Shown here piece after piece: positions 58,187 to 64,000 of a DNA stretch of 64,000 nucleotides. The stretch's first letter is position 1. Each line of letters begins with the position of its first letter. The position numbers and the translations under genes were made by a program. Source of the stretch: Cocos nucifera (Eukaryota > Streptophyta > Magnoliopsida > Arecales > Arecaceae); contig QRFJ01005334.1 in the NCBI GenBank assembly GCA_006176705.1, positions 1-64,000 on the forward strand. Direction: 5' to 3'. The notes beneath the pieces were generated by a model. That model saw nothing but the letters and a program-made list of their open reading frames with translations, made no database searches and was not told the DNA's origin.

Positions 58187-59845
58187 TGATAAACATCATA
58201 AATTCATTAATAAAAGTATTAATTTATTAATTAATTTATATTAATTTTTAAAAATTAATAATTAATTTATATATAATTTTTGAAAAATTCATATTTTTAT
58301 TAATTAAAAAATTAATTAAAAAATAATAAAAAAATAATAAAAATTAAAAAATAAAATTTTATTATTAATAGAAAGAGCTCATTTTTTTTATCACAATGAA
58401 ATAAATTTTAAAAAAAATGGAGCTAAAATGGAAAAGATATGAATTTTTAAAAATATAAAATAAATAAAAATTAAATAAAAAAGAAAACGGCTCAGCCGGC
58501 TCCGCAAGCCGAGCCACCAAGCCAAGCCGAGCCACCAAGCCAAGCCAAGCCATCAAAGCCGACTCAGCCGTTGAAGCCATCAGCCGGTCCACGATCCAGG
58601 CGTGGACCGCCAGCTCAGCAAAATCCGGCGAATCAGAGCTTGCCACGTGGTGGACCTAGACCCCTTAAAGGGTCTACAGAAATTTATCGCGGCTCACAAG
58701 GGTAATTTAGTCTTTTCGCTCGACAACAGAAGCGTGCTGATTGGTTGCGGTGTGCGGTGCGGCCGGTCTACGCGGTCCATGGGAACAGTGATTGCGCGAT
58801 CGGACGGATGTGGTTGTTTGCGGTCAGGATCGGACGGCTGTGGTTGCTTCCGAATTTTATTCAGCTACAGACATCACGCGGATCACCATCGGATGGCAGC
58901 GCTCGATCCAGGCGATGATCCGACGGTCCAGAAAGCTCCCGACGGTGATCAAACTCTCAGGCGCATGATTTGCGGCCAGATTTCCTCCATCAAGCGCGAT
59001 CCAATGGCCAGAATTTAATCCGACCCGATCTGAGCTTGATCTGCATCCGATTTTGATGATTTTTGGACCGTTGGATTCCTATTGAATGGCTGGATTTTAT
59101 CAGATTTATCAGAGATCATATCAGAGCTATTTTGATTCAAATTTTATCAAATTTCTTTTATATTTTGATGATTACAAAGGCTATTAGTCCCACATTGCCT
59201 TTAGAAAAAAATATCCAGCCCTCCTAGCTCTATAAAAAGGACCCCAGGCCATCCAAAAATCAACATCTCCGATCAAGGTGAAGCTTTGGTACAGGGCGAA
59301 GCCAGGCTATGGGTTAAAGGCTGCTTCGAAGCAACGGGTGCCGAGAAGAAGAGCCGAGCTTCTACACCATCTTTCTGCCAATGCCGATCCAAGATCAGAG
59401 ATCAGGCTATTTTATTTTATTATCTTTTCTTTTTAAATTTTATGTATTTAAATTCTTAAAATTTTAATTAATAAAAATTTTATTTTTATATTTTAATTTC
59501 TTGCTTTTTATTTTTATTGTAATTTAATTTCTGCACTTTAAATTATTACTTTTTATTTTATTGCAAGTAGATGCTAAGATCTAACTAGTAGATCTTAGTA
59601 CCAAATTTAAATTTCTGCACCTTTTAATTTTTATTTTCAATCTTTCCGACTTCACTTTTTATTTCCAAAATTCAAATCATTTTCTTTTTCTTTTCTCAAA
59701 AAAATCAAAGATTTCAAATCTAAAAATACTACCTTCCCTGTGGATTCGACCCGACTCACTGCTATCTACGCATTTTCAATGATTTTAAGAAGTCGGATTA
59801 AACTGATAAACACGGTGTCTTAACGACAACATCGCATTCCTATCA
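58187..59845 (+). repeat. H 5' LTR (1659 bp)
   Basis: Starts TGATAAACATCATAAATTC and ends TTCCTATCA. The start recurs at 63792. The first 200 bp are nearly pure A and T with inverted repeats (TTAATTAA types). A GC-rich block at 58490-58620 repeats GCCGAGCCACCAAGCCAA. TATA box at 59231. The 138-residue ORF at 58602 is inside the LTR. Confidence 0.9.
59231..59239 (+). promoter_or_regulatory. TATA box in H LTR
   Basis: TATAAAAAG before GACCCCAGG, resembling the B LTR promoter. Confidence 0.65.
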
Positions 59846-59851
59846 AGTTTT

Positions 59852-59869
59852 TGGCACCGTTGCCGGGAA
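59852..59869 (+). other. H primer-binding site
   Basis: TGGCACCGTTGCCGGGAA, near the Athila-type site TGGCGCCGTTGCCGG (Asp tRNA type). A second, better match is at 59938-59955. Confidence 0.85.
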
Positions 59870-59937
59870 GGTTTTTGATTTTTGATTTTGATTTCTTTGA
59901 TTTATTAAAAATAATTTCGACAAACGCACCAAGTTTT

Positions 59938-59955
59938 TGGCGCCGTTGCCGGGAA
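59938..59955 (+). other. Second H primer-binding-site-like sequence
   Basis: TGGCGCCGTTGCCGGGAA, 86 bp after the first and preceded by the same AAGTTT. Confidence 0.8.
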
Positions 59956-61239
59956 GGAATAGATGCTATTTTTTTTCTTTGATTTCTTTGATTTTTTTTT
60001 GTAAATTAATTATATTTTTTTAATATTGCTTACTAATTTTTTTTATTTATTTTGTAGAAAAAAAAAGAAAACGAAGAAAGCAATCAGAAGTTTTGCCTGG
60101 TGAGATCAATCCTAACCCTAGTTCTCTTTTCTTTTTATTTTATTTATTTATTTATTTTATTTTTAAATTAATTTAAAAAAATATTTATTTAAACCTAATT
60201 AAAAGCCTCATGATAAGATTAGAAATCCCTAACTGCTTAGAGCATGCATCATATTAGTTTTATTTTTATCTTTATTTTTATTTTTATTTTTTTTGGTGAT
60301 TGCTGGAGGCAAGGTAAGCCTTTTAGAATTCACTTAGTTGCATGCATCTAGTTTAAATTGCATAGAACCCTTTGATTGAAAATTTTTTATGCATATTCAT
60401 ATTAAACCAAATTAAGGGCACAACCCAATTAAAAAAGATAAGGTGGGGATTTGATCACCCTTCCTTAGCCCACAAACAACCAACCAGCATCCTGCATTGA
60501 CCTAAGCCTTTAAATTAAAATCAATTAGACATCAACCCTAGGAACTCGAGCTCAATAGGACAAGGAATCCTAAGAGTTGAACCGGGTTAGGATAAGTCAA
60601 TTTGACTGGTGTCTAGGAAAGTGGTTCAGGGACGACTGGGCCCGAAGGAAGGTGGTTTCTAATTGGTTCCGTTCGCTTACCTGGCCAAGCACAATTGGTG
60701 TCTAAGGCAAGCAACGGGGGGACTCCCACCGACCTTACACTTACCTGGCTAGTTGATTGGCTAATCCTACACTTGGAGGGCTTGAAGGTGACCTTGGCAG
60801 TTAGGAGCTGTCTAGATCTAGGATAACCCTTAGTCAGGATTGATTGACCAACTTGATTGCTAACCAACATTAAATCTAATTAAACCTAATTCTTCTCTTT
60901 CTTCTTAGTTCTAGGACTCCTTAGGACCTCTTCTTTAGAACTCTTTTTTCTTTCTTTCTCTTTCTCCTCTAAAAAAATAAAATAAAATAAAATAAAAATT
61001 AAACTAACTAAAAAAATAATTAAAATTAAATTAAATTAAATTAAAATTAATAAATAAAAATAATTAAAAAAAATTAATTTTTAATATAATAAAATAATAA
61101 TAATAATAATAAAAAAATTTCTAAAATTTTTAAAACCATACATTAGGGTTGCACTAATACATGCATGGTAGGAAAATCACTTTTTCTGATTTAGTTGAAC
61201 TTAATTGAATGGTTGATTCACATTAAACATAATAATCAA
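59956..61239 (+). other. H leader
   Basis: AT-rich untranslated stretch with microsatellite-like runs (ATAAA and TTAAA at about 60970-61060; ATA at about 61090). A 600-bp part at 60300-60870 is less AT-rich and reads no gene on either strand. Confidence 0.6.
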
Positions 61240-62411
61240 ATGGCTAATCTGAACCTAATAGTCCAAAAATTAGATAAAGTTGACCTTCTTGCTCAGAAAA
61301 TAGATCAACTCCTAATCCCTAGGTCAACAATCTCCTGCACAATTCACATCATCTTCTAATTATCAGGAGAATTATTCAATCTGTGCTAGTCCAACCCATC
61401 ATGTAAGTGAATGTCCTATGACTGCACAGTTTCCATATTTTATCCAAGAACAAGTTCAAGCTACTCAAGGATACTCCAAATTGATTAATGACCCATTTTC
61501 AAATTCATATAATTCAGATTGGAGTAACTTTAATTTTTCTTGGACATCCCAACAGACTCAGGCTCAGACCCAAATTTCACTTGAGCAAAATTATCAAAAT
61601 TATGCCTATAATAATGGTCAGCCTAGTCAGTTTAACCAGCCATCATATTATAATCAGCCTTCATACCCACCTCCTCAACAGACCAATCTAGCTGATGATA
61701 GATTTAACCAACTTCAACAATTAATTCTAACTCAACAGCAATCTATCGCCAGACTAGAAGCTCAAATAGGATAATTAGTTGAGTCTAACATGAGGAGAGA
61801 ACTAGATCAACTACCGAACCTACCAATTTCAAACAACCCACCTAATGACCACCAACCACCTGGATTAAATTATCAATCTAATGTTTCATCTAAGAATCTC
61901 CAATTTGAGAATACCAAAGTAATTCCTGAACTTAAAAGCTATAGGATTCTTATGGACCCATACCAAGACCAGGTGAGAGAGGCTAGTACTGATGCTAGCC
62001 AAAATGAAAAATTTAGAGGAACTGGTTAGTACTGAGACTAACCACATAGAAGAACCCAAGCCAGGAATTAGTACTGATGCTAGTTCCAGTTTAAATGAGA
62101 TAGAAATAGGGAAAAAGAGAATAGATGATTTACCCGAGACTTATAAACCTAATGTCCTATTCCCTTCAACCCTAGAAGCTGGTTCTTCTTATAAAAATCA
62201 AAAGGCATGTAATGAAATGTCAATGGAGTTGTTTAAGCAGGATCACATTAATTTACCTCCAGAATTAAAACCGCCTTTAGTCACCATTCCAGCACCCATT
62301 GAATCAAACTTAACTCCTAAAACTCCATTCATGAGCATTTTAGAAGAACAAATAGGAGAAATTCTTAATAAACATGGGTCTGAGAATGGAATCATAAAAT
62401 TATATCCCTAA
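61240..62411 (+). pseudogene. gag: H gag C-terminal part, Athila-like
   Basis: Starts MANLNLIVQKLDKVDLLAQK at 61240; frame shifts at about 61340. Then CASPTHHVSECP (a reduced zinc finger), NDPFSNSYNSDWSNFNFSW, which resembles the conserved Athila Gag segment before a Gln-rich tail (61500-61770). A TAA at 61772 and a frame change at about 62010 follow. The last piece, to 62411, has PPELKPPLVTIPAP and resembles no pol domain I know. Three near-copies of AGTACTGATGCTAG at 61985-62080 gave STDAS repeats. Confidence 0.8.
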
Positions 62412-63791
62412 AATTAACAATGAATTATATCAATAATGGGATTATAAATCAACTTTCTGAGATTGGCAATCCAAAACCATTGGAATTTGTCAATCCAATA
62501 TTCGACACAGGATAGTGAGCTGCATTGTGTCTGGCTGAAGACGGTAAACTTAGCGCTTGTTGGGAGGCAACCCAATATTTAGTTTTTATCTAATTTATCT
62601 TTTTAGTTTATTTTCTTTTTAGGATAATTTGAATAAGTTGGAGGGAAGAGCTCAAATTTTCAAAGGCATGTGCTGGACCAAAAAAAAAATAAAAATATAA
62701 ATAAATATATATATATACTGAGTTAGGTGTATTCTTTCATGTTCTTTATTACATCCTTTATTTTTTCTTCTCCATTGAGGACAATGTCGATTAAGTTGGG
62801 GGAGAGAAAAAATAAAAAAAATTTTAAAATTTTAAGTCCTCGAAAAAAGTTAGTATTTAGTATTTAGATACTTGATTATGCTTAAGAATCGAATTAAACT
62901 AAGCATTTTTAAAAAGAAAATTGATGCACAGATTAGAGAATCTATGAGATATTGAGGAATCAAGTATTAAGAAAATTCAATAAAGAGTTAAGTCTAGAAC
63001 ATAAAAAAATTTTTCCTTGGAGCATTTCTAATTATTTCTACTAGCATCAAAGAAAAGTCTACTTTTTATAGGCTTGTGTAGGGTAACTATACGTTTCTTC
63101 ATATAAAAATTTATTTTAATAAAATAGTTTTCAAGTACTTCTCACTGAGTAACCGGGCCTCTTTGCCTAAGCAAGCATTGAGTTTCGCATCAAAAGGTGG
63201 GAAGGGCAAAGAAGCTCGTTGTAAAGCTAGTCTTAACTCGTAGCCTATTTGATTCGAGCTAGTAAGCCCGAGGGGTATTCTATACCTAGTGCCCTAAAGC
63301 CAACTGGTTTGGGAGTCATTGGCCCAAGACTCGCTACATGGATCAAATAGAAAGCTTAAGGAGTTAAGACACTCAATAGTGGTACAACGTTAAAAAAAAA
63401 AAAAAAAAAAAAAAACATTTTCCCACCGAGTAACCGGGTCCCGTTGCCTAAGTAAGCAATGATATTCGCATCAAAAAGTGGGCAATGTGAAAATAAAAAT
63501 TAATAAATGAAGGATGGAAGTAGCAATACACCTGCCTATATGAAAGTTTAGACAAATCAGAGATAAAAGTGGAATAATTTAGAAAAAGTTCTGAAAAATT
63601 TAATGTTCTTTACTTAATTTTTCTATTGATAAGTATTAATACCCCAATGATATATCTCATTTAAGCTCTACTGAATATCAATGGCCATTTTGAAAATTGC
63701 TTAGGTAAAATTCGAAACTCTAAAGTTAAAAGGTATTTAAAACTAAATTCTTTCTTTACTCGAGGACGAGCAAAGCTTAAGTTGGGGGGTG
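62412..63791 (+). other. H 3' untranslated region and polypurine tracts
   Basis: Contains AGCGCTTGTTGGGAGGCAAC at 62553, TTAAGTTGGGGGAGAG at 62791 and TTAAGTTGGGGGG at 63778, motifs I associate with Athila/Tat-type 3' ends. A 70-bp segment with GAGTAACCGGG at 63147-63215 recurs at 63426-63490. A run of 24 A is at 63392-63415. No pol. Confidence 0.7.
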
Positions 63792-64000
63792 TGATAAGCA
63801 TCATAAATTCATCAATAAAAGTATTAATTTATTAATTAATTTATATTAATTTTTAAGAATTAATAATCAATTTATATATAATTTTTAAAAAATTCATATT
63901 TTTATTAATTAAAAAATTAATTAAAAAATAATAAAAAAATAATAAAAATTAAAAAATAAAATTTTATTATCAATAGAAAGAGCTCATTTTTTTGATCACA
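63792..64000 (+). repeat. H 3' LTR, first 209 bp
   Basis: TGATAAGCATCATAAATTC onward, collinear with 58187; the rest is outside the window. Confidence 0.9.

Larger units (their letters stand above)
58187..64000 (+). mobile_element. Ty3/gypsy element H, Athila-like, right LTR cut by the window
   Basis: LTR 58187-59845, primer-binding site of Athila type, long AT-rich leader, gag remnant, conserved 3' untranslated motifs, polypurine tract, and the first 209 bp of the second LTR. I see no protease, RT, RNase H or integrase between 62412 and 63791, so it is probably a non-autonomous derivative. It inserted into the RNase H tail of a family-A fragment. The lineage call rests on the primer-binding site and gag C-terminus. 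Confidence 0.85.

Noticed and set aside
58602..59018. 138-residue plus-strand ORF with GC-rich start as a possible host gene
   Set aside because: It lies wholly within the H LTR, upstream of its TATA box, and shows no domain.
60613..60870. Minus-strand 85-residue ORF in H leader
   Set aside because: Wrong strand for the element, no domain, no conserved neighbour.
62010..62411. envelope-like gene in H
   Set aside because: No signal peptide or membrane segment; the piece is hydrophilic and continues the gag region after a frame change.

Overview
This window is repeat-derived DNA from a large flowering-plant nuclear genome. I found no host gene, rRNA, tRNA or CRISPR array. Everything I can name is a decayed LTR retrotransposon: Ty1/copia elements of at least four families, a Ty3/gypsy element of Tat type, a Ty3/gypsy element of Athila-like type, and one small non-autonomous LTR element. 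A monocot, perhaps a palm, is plausible from the very long-LTR BARE/Angela-like and SIRE-like copia elements and the Tat element, but the sequence alone does not prove it. No open frame here is an intact gene; the coding regions are pseudogenes with stops, frameshifts and deletions.

The layout is a nest. The oldest layer is a Tork-like copia element F (gag at 28251, resuming at 54116, ending about 55775). Two elements were inserted in F. The first is a SIRE-like copia element C (its right part occupies 4870-28250; its left end is outside the window). C was itself hit by family-A copia elements in both LTRs (A1, 1-4869; A2, 17151-27099) and by the Tat-type gypsy B (8126-16338, 802-bp LTRs, perfect ATTAT duplication). 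The second is a minus-strand copia element E (29494-54115, perfect CTATG duplication). E carries a minus-strand family-A element D (31162-44895, perfect TAGAG duplication), and D carries a small non-autonomous element N (34613-38076).

To the right, F meets a truncated minus-strand relative G tail to tail (55776-57467). A fragment of a third minus-strand family-A element follows (57468-58186), then an Athila-like gypsy H (58187 to the window end) that has a gag remnant but no visible pol.

The most interesting signals are these. (1) A1 and D share nearly the same protease and RNase H deletions, as if they belong to a non-autonomous subfamily; in D the protease deletion keeps gag and integrase in one frame. 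(2) A GC-rich palindromic motif (ACTGAGCCGGCTCAGT and variants) is clustered in the LTRs of at least three otherwise unrelated families. (3) Both LTRs of C are interrupted by family-A elements at almost the same position. (4) N and H carry repeated primer-binding-site-like modules. (5) B has a 115-bp tandem array with a hairpin in each unit.
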